NCBI GenBank assembly: GCA_948567375.1
Contig: OX419755.1
Span: 65,352,944-65,416,943 of the forward strand
Length of the DNA stretch: 64,000 nt
DNA from: Lunularia cruciata
Taxonomy: Eukaryota; Streptophyta; Marchantiopsida; Lunulariales; Lunulariaceae
Direction: 5' to 3'
Shown here: piece after piece, positions 14,001 to 25,745 of the stretch
Position numbering within the stretch: position 1 is the first letter of the stretch
Layout: the number at the start of each line of letters is the position of its first letter
Made by a program: the position numbers and the translations under genes
Notes under the pieces: model-generated
What the model was told of the DNA's origin: nothing
The model's database searches: none
The model's input: only the letters and a program-made list of their open reading frames with translations

Positions 14001-16649
14001 GCAGTTTTGGCTGGTGACTTTCTTCTGGCCAGGGCATCAGTATCGCTCGCTTCGCTGAAGAATACTGATGTATGGCTTCTAGTCTCATAGGCTTAATTTT
14101 TACCTGCCAGTGTCTTTTATATAGGCCGAACGGTTTTTCTTGAACTATTAGTAACACTTAATTTTGTCTGTTCCTTAGTTCTGAACTGAATCACATTTTA
14201 TTCTACTTTTGTATTATGCTGTAAAATTTCTTCCGTTGTGCATGTGGCCCGTTGCCTTTAACTATATGTGTGGTCGCACCCATGTTCTGTCCGAATTAAT
14301 CCTGTTCCTACGTTGTTAATTACGATGTCGTCTGTCTGATGGACCCTCACTGGTCTTGTACCTTTAGACTAGTAGTCCTGATTTATGGGAGGGTTTAAAG
14401 TTGAGAGTTCTCTCATTGCAATCAGGCTTTCAATCTTTTCTTTAAGGTTAGATTTCTGATTGGCAGGTTGTGGATTTACTTTCTAGAGTGTTGGAGCATC
14501 TTGTTACTGGTGAAATCATGCAGCTGACAAGCAATACTGAAGAGCTCTGCAGGTGGGTACTCTAATGTGTAGTGTATTGGACGATCTAGTCACTGGTGAA
14601 TTAATGCAGCTGACATCCAAAACTCACGAAATTCTCAGGTTGGTTCCAGGTGTCAATTAGTGTTTACAAGACGTGGAATTTAATGGAAAGAACTAAATTT
14701 ATGAATCTGTATTTGCATAGTAATCTGCTATAGTCTCCAGTATAACAGACGCTTAGGTGCATAACATTGTGGATTACGTCCAACTTCTAGTATAACTTCT
14801 ATTTCCCGAGATAAAACGTGGGCAAGAGCACACTTTGAGTAGACGGAACTGAAGGCAGAAATACACAGAACATGTCGTCCAAATTCGGAGTGGTTGAGGT
14901 TGCCGTAATCCTAACGTGACAATGTTTCCGAATCCCCGTATGTGTTGGATATGTCTTTGATGTGCAGTATGGAGTATTACCTACAGAAGACTTTCTACAA
15001 AACAGCTTCTCTCATGGCCAACAGTTGCAAATCAATTGCACTGTTGGCAAATCAACCGCAGGATGTTGCTGAACTTGCATTCGAATATGGACGGCACCTG
15101 GTGGGTATTCCTTCGGTTCAGTGTTAAATACGTAAATTAGATGTTCTTCCATCTTATGTTCACCATATTATACGGCAATATCATATTACCAGATCGGTCT
15201 TTCAACCTTTATCACATGGCTTCCTGAAATTTGCCTTTGCTTAGAAATTTGTTTTCCTGCTCCGATCGTCCTTCGAGTAGTGTAAAAAAGGAGCGGGGGC
15301 GGGGGGTGGGGGGGTGTGGGTTGGGGGGTTTAATGAATCTCAAGTTGCTCCCTTATTGCGTGCAGGGTCTCGCATATCAACTAGTAGATGATGCTTTGGA
15401 CTTCATTGGAACCAAGGCATCTCTTGGGAAGCCAGCTCTAAATGACATTGCACAGGTGCGCTACGATTGAACTTGCTCCATTAGCGTTTTTGGTATCCAT
15501 TATCATTTGCTCTGCACTACATATTATTGTCAGGAAATGCACATTTTAATGATTTGGAACTGCATGATTCGTACACTCTTACTTTGGCGCATGTAACAGG
15601 AAGCCTTGAAGTTAACATCTTTATTTGCTGTTTAGAAGGGATCGGTGTCAGACGATGAGAGCAGTCAATAGAACAACTGAGTAGAAGAAAAGCGAATTTT
15701 ACCATCTGACATCTTGCCTTTACAAGCCTACTTAGTGGTTTTAAGAAAGACAGTTTCAAAATTGGAGAGTTGTGTGAGGAGATTCTCCGATGTTCCCGCT
15801 TGTTTTTAGCTACGACCTACGACCTAAATTACCGTCAAGATTAATATTAGCAAATGAGGCTGGCGAACTCGGTGCTATCTCTCCATTCAAATCCAAATTA
15901 ATTGTCTGATCAGATCGGAATGTGTTTTCCAGGGCATAGCTACAGCACCTATTCTCTTCGCATTGGAAGAGCATCCTCAGCTGTATAACCTTGCCAAACG
16001 AAAGTTCAGAAAGTCTGGAGATATTGAAGCGGTAATACTTTTGGACACCTGTCATGGAGAAACTTGATTGCTAGAGAACATTAGCTGAAAAAGTAAAGAC
16101 TAAATTGTCTGAAAAGTCTTAGGTCCAAATCTTGAGTACAAGGGATTTATTCACCTCTCGTTTTTAACCATTTTCGGCAAAGTTTAGGCAAGAGTGGTAT
16201 AATCTGGTTTACAGTGTCTTCAAGCTGCTGTACAAGTCTCATCGTTCAGGGATAACTTTACCATACGGTTCGGGATGAAGTTGGTACATTTTTAAGCGTC
16301 GTCAATATTCAGTGGGGTGGCCATTGCTGTTGTGTCAGTTTTTATTATTAAACATTTCCAGTAGCATAGGAGTCAAGCAGGTATGGTTCTTGGGAACAGC
16401 AGGTTCTGTCTCTGCCTGGCTTTAGGATTAGAAGATCAAGCTGACATGGTCGTTGTCTCTGGTTGACAGGCACAAGAGATGGTGAATAGTAGCCAAGGCA
16501 TTCTGAGGACCAAGCAGCTAGCTGCTTATCATGCCCAACAGGCTGCGCTGGCAATTGGTGGGTTACCTGCGTCCTCTTCGCAAAGGGGCCAGCTTTGCAG
16601 GCGTGCTCTGACGGAGTTGACACAAACTGTCATAACCAGGTCAAAGTAA
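11043..16649 (+). CDS. Trans-long-chain polyprenyl diphosphate synthase (solanesyl-type), probably mitochondrial
   Basis: Builds the all-trans prenyl tail (ubiquinone or plastoquinone side chain) by adding isopentenyl diphosphate units to an allylic primer. Thirteen exons: 11043-11256, 11816-11910, 12302-12484, 12621-12701, 12987-13058, 13416-13559, 13705-13791, 13998-14069, 14467-14552, 14968-15100, 15366-15455, 15933-16031, 16470-16649 (TAA); in frame throughout, 511 aa. The first Asp-rich motif DDVLD is at residues 270-274, followed by DTRRG. The second, DDALD, is at 397-401, followed by F-I-G-T-x-A-S-L-G-K. Other family blocks: LDPFALVADEL, KRFRPMVLLL, LAGDFLLARA, YYLQKTFYKTASL, ITAP-like GIATAPILFALEEHP. 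The ~164-residue N-terminus is Ser/Arg/Ala-rich, as expected of a transit peptide plus linker. Resemblance is strongest to plant mitochondrial SPS3-type proteins (from memory). The third exon has no protein motif and is called from its splice sites and frame. A broken copy of part of exon 9 lies in intron 9. Confidence 0.93.
14571..14640 (+). pseudogene. Relic duplicate of part of exon 9 of the polyprenyl synthase, inside intron 9
   Basis: About 70 bases starting 18 bases after exon 9 repeat the 3' part of exon 9 (14487-14552). Both contain ACTGGTGAA and ATGCAGCTGACA in the same order and end at a CTC..AG|GT donor-like junction (CTCAGGTTGGT in the copy, CTCTGCAGGTGGGT in exon 9). In the matching frame the copy reads roughly L-D-D-L-V-T-G-E-L-M-Q-L-T-S-K-T. 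The only obvious acceptor (TGTAG, ending 14572) would put it in a frame that stops within nine codons, so it looks non-functional. Confidence 0.75.
15294..15328 (+). repeat. G-rich tract with G-quadruplex potential
   Basis: Successive runs of 5, 6, 7, 3 and 6 G separated by 1-3 bases, on the coding strand near the end of intron 10 of the polyprenyl synthase. The tract ends about 37 bases before exon 11 (acceptor AG at 15364-15365). Four or more G-runs with short loops satisfy the usual quadruplex pattern. An unusual replacement for the normal pyrimidine tract. Confidence 0.85.
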
Positions 16650-17089
16650 CTTTTTCCAGATGGTTCTCAAGACATTTTTTGGCCACTGGATGGTCGTTGG
16701 AAAGAGTCATCTTATTTCAGTTTAGAAAGTTGCATACTCGTTGTCAAAGCCATCCGGCAAAGTGAGCAGATGGCCACGACATTGGACTCTCTACCGAAGT
16801 TTAAAATCTGAGATTCGGCGAAGTCATTGGACGATGTCGGTGCTGGTTTAATTATCTAGACAATTGTACAGTATGCCCAACATTAGTCTAGACCATATTT
16901 CCGCACCGGCCGAGGTGACATTTTGCAAACAACCTGCATCATACGGAAGTGCACACATGCAATGTTAAATTTGTTAACTTCAATCTCGTGTAAAATTGAG
17001 ATAGTTTTCCTAGAGTGGCCCATCATAAACCATAATTGTCTTGGTCGGACTGAGCTTCATCTCCCGAGTGTACATGTGTTATTGCCAAC
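16650..17089. other. 3' flank of the polyprenyl synthase gene
   Basis: Probably 3' UTR passing into spacer. No open frame of interest. The composition shift from gene island to AT-rich repeat desert happens here. Confidence 0.5.
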
Positions 17090-17760
17090 ATTGTCCACAC
17101 ACAATTTTGTTTTCTGTGTATGTTGCCGACATTGCTCAAACTCCACTTTGCTACCTGAGTGTTTATCGAGAGTTGTTGACGTCGTTTGAGGCTAGGCTAC
17201 ATCACCCGAGGTTACATCTTGGTGATATTTTTGAGAGTTGCCTATGTTTGTTTGAAGTTAGGCTTCATCACGCGAGGTTACATTTTGGCTAACCTCCTTG
17301 CTTTCACATTTTGGTAATAATCTTCCTTCTAGTGTTGCCAATATCGCTTGGAGATAGTTTTGTTTTTTTGGTGTGTTGCCGACGTTGTCTGGACTCTGCT
17401 TTGTTACTTAAGCGTTTATCTAGATTTTCCTACGTTATTTGAGGCTGGCTTCATCACACGAGGTTACATCTTGGCAATATTCTGGAGAGTTTTGTTTTTT
17501 TTGTGTGTTGCCGACGTTGTCTGGACTCTGCTTTGTTACTTCAGCGTTTATCTAGATTTTCCTACGTTATTTGAGGCTGGCTTCATCACACGAGGTTACA
17601 TCTTGGCAATATTCTGGAGAGTTGCTGAACTTTGTTTGAAGCTAGGGTTCATCACGCAAGGTTACATCTTGGCATTTGTCCGAAGCTAGGCTTCATCACG
17701 CGAGGTTACATCTTGGCGATAACCTCTTTGCTTTCACATCTTGGCAATAATCTTACTTGT
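17090..17760 (+). repeat. Tandem repeat array, 132-bp unit plus shorter diverged units
   Basis: Two nearly identical neighbouring units: GACGTTGTCTGGACTCTGCT recurs at 17381 and 17513, a period of 132 bases. Shorter diverged units built on CATCACNCGAGGTTACATCTTGG flank them at about 17190-17290 and 17640-17740. The open frame at 17348-17689 only reflects the periodic sequence (its peptide repeats too) and is not called a gene. Confidence 0.85.
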
Positions 17761-18089
17761 CTTATGTAATAATTATTTACAATCTCCCAAGGGTACATTT
17801 AGCAAGTATAGTAGTTGATATTTGGTTAATATTACAATGCCCGATGTAGTACACATAAGGAGCTCACCCAGAAACTAAAGAAATACATCTGATGGTGCAT
17901 GAGAGCAAAATTAGAAACAGATGATTATACTTTCGATTTTGAAAGTCCAATAGAGTAGTAGAGTGAGTCCATATGATTTTATTGTAGAGAAGAATGAGAC
18001 CATGGAGTTTTTACTTGGGTGGTGGAAATTTGTACAATGTCATAGATATTTGGAGCCGAGAATAACTTATCATGCAGTAGAGTTTTTGC

Positions 18090-18962
18090 TACTAATTATT
18101 TTAGAAATCTTTTAATGAGTTGTCTTGGCAATCAAGTGTCTTGGCCTAATCCATAAGAGAGAAGGCATATTTCATCTGTTTTTGCTCAAAAAGGATTCCT
18201 TGAGTGTATGGGTGCGGTGGATGGCACCTTGTTTCCTCTTTCAGCCAGGCCTACAATTGATGGCAAATTATATTACAGTCAAAAAGGTTTATATCCTATG
18301 AATGGCCAAGTGATTTGTGGCGACAAAGGAGTATATTCCCTTCTATGTGAGGTACATGTACTTGTTTTAATGATATGAATTGCTGATGCGAATGAGTAGG
18401 AGTTTCAATGATATTCTAATCATGTTTCTTGTGTCTTGTTTCTCGTGTTTGTAGGAATGCCAAGTTCCTACCATGACATGGTTTGTGTAAAGAAGTCAAA
18501 GCTCTCGAATGATTTGAATCACAAAGGAGCTTGCATAAGTTTCAAGTTTAATCAAAATCTTTTAGGAGATTTTGGTTACTTTGGTTAGGTTCCCATATAT
18601 ACTTGGTGCCATCTTTCAAGCAGAGTACAATTGAGGATAGACAATGTTCAATAAATGTGTCGCACACGGTTGCATGTAGTTAATGAACATTGCATATGAG
18701 TTTTGAGAGAAAAAATACATTCGTTGGGAGAAATTAGATTCCAACTAAAATATGAAAGGAGAAATGCATATTTGTTAAGATGGATAGTATATGTGTAATT
18801 TTACATAACTTTTTAATCAATAGAGTTTACATTCGGGCATATGATGATGGAAATTGCTTAGAAGAAGATGAATTAGAATATGAAGATCCAACACTTGTGC
18901 ATGAGCAAAGTAGGGAGGAAACTAAAAGTAGACTGATGAAACACTATTTAAGTTTTAATTGA
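18090..18962 (+). pseudogene. PIF/Harbinger-type (HARBI1-like) transposase relic
   Basis: Conceptual translation with breaks gives the HARBI1 nuclease hallmarks. GAVDGTLFP with its first catalytic Asp is at 18220-18222 inside 18211-18228, followed by Y-Y-S-Q-K-G-L-Y and V-I-C-G-D-K-G. After an intron-like gap comes G-M-P-S-S-Y-H-D near 18454 and L-L-G-D-F-G-Y near 18560. The typical C-terminal helix DSICVILHNFLINR begins at 18783 and runs to a stop at 18960-18962. Several in-frame stops and lost codons break the frame between 18590 and 18780, so no active enzyme is encoded. Terminal inverted repeats and target duplications were not found by eye. Family call is firm for the plant DDE-4/PIF class. 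Confidence 0.8.
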
Positions 18963-19379
18963 GAAGTTGATACTACTAGTAGTATCAACTTTATTGCAAT
19001 AAAGCATAAGTATCATTTTTCATTTGATCATGTTCTTCAATGGAATGTGTTTGATATGTTTGGAATTTCTTTTTGTCATATGTGTTGGGATGTGGTTGAG
19101 ATATATGAATTATTGTTTTTGGAGATTGGATGGGCTAGGATGTGGTCGTATGTGCTCAATGCCATTTGGAGAGAAGTGTCATTACCAAAGCAATTGGGCA
19201 TAGGGTGTTTAGGATGTACCGGAGTGAGATCCCTTCTCTGCATAAAGGTTTAGTGTAGAGTGTATGAAGTTTCAATGCATTTTTAGTTGTCAATATTTTT
19301 GGGTTTAAGCTTTTATGTTGATAACATTCTAGGAGGAAGAACCAAATTGAGAGAGAAAGGAAGGAATTTGAGGTTGTGT

Positions 19380-20340
19380 TTAAAGTTCCTTGAGAGTGCA
19401 ATGGCACGTTTTGTGAGAGGGCAGGCAAAGGAAAGAGGTGTGACAAATTTCAATAAGTTTTGGGAGAGTGCAGGAGAAAGGAAAGAAGCATGAGATTTAG
19501 AAAGATTTAGAAAATAAGTTTTGTAAGAGATTTCAAGAAGTGATAGATTTTGAGAAGTTTTGAGAGAGGGGAGGAGAAAGCAGAAGTTTCATGATAGGTT
19601 TCACATAAGTGATAGATTTTGAGACGTTTGGAAGAGAGAGACTGTTGCAAGAGAGGAATTGAGAGGAATTTCAGAGTTTAGGGATGAGATTTGAAGACAA
19701 GTTACATAGTTTACATGAATTTATGTTCCTTGTCATATTATAACTTGACATAATAGAAACACTACATTTGATTAAAAAATTACATAGTTTACATGAATGT
19801 TTGTTCACCGGATGAAGATGAGTTATGATTGCAAATGAGTTGAAAGGTTTTGAGAAAGGAGTTTGCACATTTTGGGAGAGTAGAGAGAGAAAGAAAGGAA
19901 TCTAGGGTCATGTTGACAATTATTTAGAGAGCAACGGCACATTTTAGGAGAGTGCAAGATAAAAGAAAAGAGTTTTGGCAGATTTTTTGAAGTGATAGAT
20001 TTCAACATTTTCCAAGAGAGTGCAAGAGAAAGGAAAGAGGTAAGAGATTTAAAAGATTTGTGAGAGATTTCAAAAAGTGATAGATTTTGAGTAGTTCAAA
20101 GAGAGGGAAAGTGCAAGAAAAAAGAGCAGTTTCATGATAGATTTTGAGATGTTTGTGAAGAGGGAGGGGCCAAGAGAGGAATTTGGTGGAATTGAAGCTT
20201 TAGGGATGAAATTTGAAGAAGGTATATAGTTTACATGAATGCATGTTCACAATCATCAAATAACATGACAATAGAAATGCTATATTTTATTGAAAAGAAA
20301 AGTTACATAGTTTAGATGAATGTATATTCATTGTTTGTGG
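19380..20340 (+). repeat. ~560-bp diverged direct duplication made of purine-rich subrepeats
   Basis: The segment at about 19461-19727 recurs, diverged, at about 20018-20250: GAGAGTGCA.GAGAAAGGAAAGA, then AAGTGATAGATTTTGAG, then TTTAGGGATGA.ATTTGAAGA, then ATAGTTTACATGAATG. Within each copy the GTGATAGATTTTGAG unit is repeated two or three times. It lies just downstream of the Harbinger relic and may be part of its decayed non-coding end or an unrelated element. No coding potential. Confidence 0.75.
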
Positions 20341-23300
20341 TTTCATTTGTGCTTTTGCATGGTGTATAATTCAGGATAGGAAACTTAGGAGAATGATAGT
20401 AATTGTTATAAGTGCATAATTTAACTCTAGATAGACCATTATAATAATGCTTTATCTCTTCATGTGTCTTGCAATAATTGAGTAATTGTATAAGTATCAT
20501 GTAGTTGTGCTATGCTCTTGATCTAGTTTCCTCAAATTTTGTTGGTTAACTTGCTCCTTCATTCTTTGTGCACTTGAGAACTTTTTTTTTTCTACTTTCA
20601 TTTTCTTGGGTCTATACTTTGGCTTTCTATATCTCTACTTTTATTTGAAATTCTCTTTTTTCCTCAAGTTGAGTGCTTCTCTTTTTGCTAATTGTACTTG
20701 TTCTCTAGATTCTATTGGATCTACCTTTAAAGTGGTGAACTTGAACAACTCTTGTTGGAAAATACAACCTATAGGTAACTTTGTAACACCTTTAAAATAT
20801 TCTACTCCTCTTTGTGTCCCGCTTGGACTCTTTATCAATGGCGTGTAGGTCAACATCCTCAACTCCTCTTTCCATGCAATCCAGATTAAACATTTGTTGA
20901 ATCCTCAATTCTTTGGTGGCACCTCCATTGACAAGGTCCTCTTCATCTCTTCCATACCTTGACATTTTATATGTAGTCACATTTATGCAATCTTCATCCT
21001 CATCTATATCTCCACCTAGAGGTATGTTTTGGGTGTGAGGGATAAAAGAAGGAACTATATCAAAGGCAACATCATCAAAACCACATGGAATAAGAACATT
21101 GTTTAGATGGAGAAATGAATTTATAATACAAGATAGAGGAATTACACTTTGGATTACTTTCCTCCTTTGTGTGAATTCTACATACATTCTCTCTCTAGCT
21201 TGTAATACCTTCTTGGCTTAGAATCTCTTCATGACTTTGGGCACCTTCTTGGCTCACCACCACTTTGGGTATACCAATAACATTTTTGAGCCCCATAATC
21301 AATAGAGTCAAAGGAGATATGTTTTCTTGACCCCAAACATGGCATCCATGTGACAGAAATGGTGACACAAATTATTTATTTTATCATCAATAGTAATCCA
21401 TTCACATTGTTATTCTTTTTTGGTGAGGCTTTCTCTTGTGGTTTTTTTTTCTATTTGCTAGCTTCTTTATAAGACTTCATGTACCATCCAAAATTCTTAT
21501 AAAGTCGGTCTCCCATCATAGTACTTGGAAAGCATCTCTCCTCCCACACCAAAAGATTTGCCATGATGTTAAAAGAAATCTTTTTTTCACTAGTCTTTTA
21601 CAAATTCCATATGTGATGTGTGCAAAGTGCTAAGGATCTTCAAGATAATCCAAAATCTAAGCAAAGTGATGACTCATCATTCTAAACCTATCATCTTTGG
21701 AGTTGCTTTTGTTTGTGGATGTTGGCATGCAAGACACCACATTCAAAAGGTCCAAACAATTCACGCTCGGGAGATCCAAAAGGTCTTGGGAATTAACGCT
21801 CATGAGATTTTGCCCAAGAGTGGAGAGAGATGGAGTCTCACAAGTCAAGAGATTGTGGGTTGGAGTGAAGAAATTTTGAGCACAAGGGGTTAAATCCAAG
21901 AACGGGGACATGAGATTGAGAGTGAGCCATTTTTCTTGAGTTTCTTTGAATCTTTTCTCCAAGCTCAATTTGAGAAGGCATAAAACAACTCATCAATTTC
22001 TCACATGGTGGCAGCATAAAATTTATTTTTTTTCTTACTCAAGTTGGGTCACATTGCAACCCAAACAATATTGATGATATATTTGCTTCTTTTAAAGAGA
22101 AACAATTGATTAAAAAAGGAATGCAAGGGAATCAACCTTGCTCAATTAAGAAGTGGGGATGTTAAGAGATGAACTTGAATCAAAACTGTTTTGAGAGTAG
22201 GGAATGAAAATTAAGTTTATCTTGCACATATTCTTGACTTGCTTTGGCAGATTCATGACTTCTTGTTTGTGATGACTCTTCTGCTAGATTCTATGTGAAA
22301 TTTTTCCATGTCTCACACTCTTGTAATGCTCTTTATTAACTTGTGTTAACATTAATTAATTTGGTTGCCTAATTTTCCCCTACTCCTTCCCAGATTTCAA
22401 TTGCTGAATGTATTTTGCCCTTGACTGGATATTAAAACCTATATCTGACCATTCAATTGTAAGTGAGTTCTTGGCTATAAATAGCCATAACTTTTCTTCT
22501 AGAATTGAGCTCATTACCCATACAATTCTATGGATGGTAGAATTCAATGGGGGTCTCCCATTAAATACCAAACCAAAATTATAGGGCTTCTCTTTGGGTT
22601 TGCACTAGATTTTGCTAAAGGTGATGAGTTTGGTGGAGGTTTAGGGTAAAATTGGAACTCAAGGGTTAGCTTGGAAACAAGTGTTTATACACATAGGCTT
22701 TGATTTAAACCATATAACTATACTAATAAGTGATCTAGATAGAAAGTTGAGGTTGTATAGTTTAATTTTGAGAATATCATGTACCTTCTACTTTAATTTT
22801 TAGTAGTGTTGATATTAAAGTCTTGTAGTGTTATGCTCTACATTGCACTAACAAGTATTGCATTGCACTACTTGTTACAAGATAATATCTTCACATTCTT
22901 TAATTATTTTGATGACTCCAGCTTCATAAGGTTGTCAAAAGGAGGTTAAATTGACCATGTATGAAATACACTATGTGAGCATAAGCCTTGTAATAAACTC
23001 TGCTCAAAGCTCCAATGATGGAGAAGCCATGAACCAAATGTGATGCACATAATTGAAGCACTTCCCATCTTCAAAGTCTTTGGTAATAACTTGCTGTAGT
23101 AGAGGTTTGCAATAATTTCCCTTTTAGAACACTTCATAAAGGTCTCAAGGTTTGAATTTCATGTGTTGTAGCACTCTGATATTTTTAAATTGAATCACAA
23201 TGGCTTGGATTGGTCTGGATTGTCACATTTTCCACTCTTTTAAGAACAAAAATGAGCACTTTAAGGAGTAGATTTATCTGAAACTTTTGGATGTAGACAA

Positions 23301-25229
23301 TGTACATCTTGAAAGAATTTGAGGTGGGTACTTATTCCAAGCTTGGCATTGAGCATCTAGAAGAAAGAAATATGGATCATATACAATGGCCCAACATTGT
23401 TTTCTAGATGTGGTGAGCCATCTACTTCTACAAACAAGGTATGAGACTCAATAAGGAGTTTCAATTTTAGAATTTTCAATAAATTTATGGCTGTAGGCCA
23501 TATCTTGTAATATTTTCTATGGAACCCTGTTTAAAAACTTGGTCCTCTTTTTGAATGGTCCGCTAAGATTGGTTACATGCTATAGTAGGTATTTATGGGT
23601 CATCTCCAAAGTGGAGTTCAGGCTAAACATAGAGCTTATAGGTTGTCAAAGTGGTTAATTCCTAATGAGTTTAATTAATAGTCTTGAATGTAGACCTTTC
23701 CAGATGTGCCATATATCACCATATCCTAAACAAGGGGGTTTAAAGACCAAAGTCCAAATGAAAATTTGAATTCATTGGATCAAAAGAGTGAGCCAACTAT
23801 TGTTCAAAAGCAAAGCATAGGGCATTGCATCAATACTTGTAATTCAAACTCTTGAAAATGGTTAGTTAGCTATGTCTTCTACTGCTATCAGTAAAGGTTA
23901 AGCAAAACCTCTTAGAGTAAATTTGAGAAATATATGTTTAGAATGGTTTTACAACATTATAGTCAAATTGTTGATTATTTAGAGGATCTAGAGCATTTTA
24001 AAAAAATCCATGGTAGCTAAAATAGAAACCCATTCAAACTAATATTGCCTTTAGTTATATGGAGACCTTCCTTGTGAAATTTGGTATTGGGTTTCAAGTG
24101 TCCATGAATGGGAAGAAATTGAAATGGGCTTATTTCTTGAAGTCTTAAAAAGAAACTCAACAATGGAAAGACAAATCTATTGGTGAGGAACTCATTGATA
24201 AGGAGATCAAACATGGATGGACCACTATGGAAGACAAGTAAAACCATTTGTGTACTCATTTCTTTTAGATGGAAGCTTTTTTATAGGAAGAGTGAATATC
24301 TCTCCCCCTACCTTTGCAATTCGGAAATGAGGAGTGAGTTGAGGCTTACATACAAGTTTAGCAAAAGAGTATGAAATTAGTTTTGTGACACCCACTAACA
24401 AAGTTGATGAAATTAACCAAGGGGTACTCGAGGAGCAAGAAAGGATGTCAAGAGAAGACACTCTGCTATTTGATACCTCAAAAGCATTACTTGAGCGGGA
24501 TTAAATTCTAATGTCCATCCCAAGTACTCAAGAGGGCCTTTCAAATTTATTCCATGAGAGTTTGCACAAAGCAAATAATTTGGGTTTCCCATATAGGATA
24601 ATTTCTAGATTCCAATCACTAGGAGGAGTAGAGGAGCATACAAAGAGACCTCAATAGCAAAAGAGGAGATGGTTGTAGGAATTTGAGGAGATGCATGCAA
24701 AAGGAAGAGATATAGAGGGAAGATACTCAAAGATCAGAGGAGTTGCAAGAGACAATGAACCATCTCTTAAAAGGAGGAATTGGTTAAGGAAAATGCAAAG
24801 AGCAATCCCAGTTGAATGTTTGCACAAGATATGGCAAGCCACATGGAATTGAAGTTTGATGTAGTGGAGGCTAGATAGAGGTTGAAAATGGCTAAAATCA
24901 AAGCCAAAAAGAGAACTAAATTGGAAAATTTGCATGTGAAGGTAGGATCAAAGGAGAGATTGAAGGCACAAAAAGACAAGTTCAAGGAGAGGCTAGCAAA
25001 ATTGAAGCAATAGTTTGAGATGTCACTAGAATTAGCAAACCCTCCATGAAATTAAAAGCATTGTAACCATCTTTGCTTAGATTGGTGTAGTTGATTGCAC
25101 TATAGGTAGTAATCAACCTATCTCCAAGTACCCCACTAATGGGCAAGCAAATTCAAGTGACCATGAGATACAAATTGCTTGTGTAAGTTTTGATAATAAT
25201 AAAGTTATGATGTTTTTACACTCCTATGA
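20341..25229. other. AT-rich transposon graveyard, no identifiable gene
   Basis: Frames are short and broken on both strands. A minus-strand frame (21187-20792) with an acidic stretch, and a Lys/Glu-rich frame on the plus strand around 24650-25020 that would form a coiled coil, look like remains of element-encoded proteins, but I cannot name a family. A similar Lys/Glu-rich stretch recurs near 39540-39700. Confidence 0.5.
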
Positions 25230-25745
25230 AGTAGTTTGCTCATATGTACATGGACTCATTGGATTGAGTGTGGATTTTTCCACTCAATGTTAAACAAATT
25301 TGCTCACTTTCAAAAAAAATACTCACTGCTTTTGGATAGTTTCACACAAGCATTTCACCAAGGCAATGGCGGATCTACTTTTTGGACTGCATTATCACTT
25401 CAGGAGAAAGGTGGTTCTTGTTTTACATATAGATCTGCTTGTGTCAATTTTTTTTGCTTGTGTTGGGATGGATCCACTTGTCATGTAATTGATTCACTCA
25501 AAATGTTGGATTCACTTGGGTTGAAATGGATTGAAATGGATTTGCTTGTAGTAATCTCTATTTGGTCACCCACAAGATGGGTTTTGACCATATGTTGTGG
25601 GTTTGCTCCGCTCAAGTCTGATCAAATTTGCTTGCCATGTTTGAATTTTCTTGAGACCATTTTGGATTTATACACATGTATTTGGATTTGCTTGTGTGGT
25701 GTGGGTCCGTTCTCATCAGCTTGGGATGGATTTCGTGTTGTATGA
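25230..25745 (+). repeat. Degenerate short repeats around GATC + CTTG (copy 1)
   Basis: Contains a loose series of GGATYYRCTTG-like words: GGATCTACTT, AGATCTGCTTG, GGATCCACTTG, GATTCACTC, GGATTCACTTGGG, GGATTTGCTTG. The same vocabulary recurs at 29636-29825 and, inverted, at 31397-31600. The open frame across this interval reads the repeats and is not called a gene. Confidence 0.6.

Noticed and set aside
17348-17689. 113-codon frame with internally repeated peptide
   Set aside because: Repetition follows exactly from the 132-bp DNA repeat (132 is divisible by 3), so an open frame is expected without coding selection.
20792-21187. 131-codon minus-strand frame as the Myb/SANT-like partner ORF of the Harbinger element
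   Set aside because: Acidic low-complexity content but no recognisable tryptophan-containing SANT helices; too weak to call.
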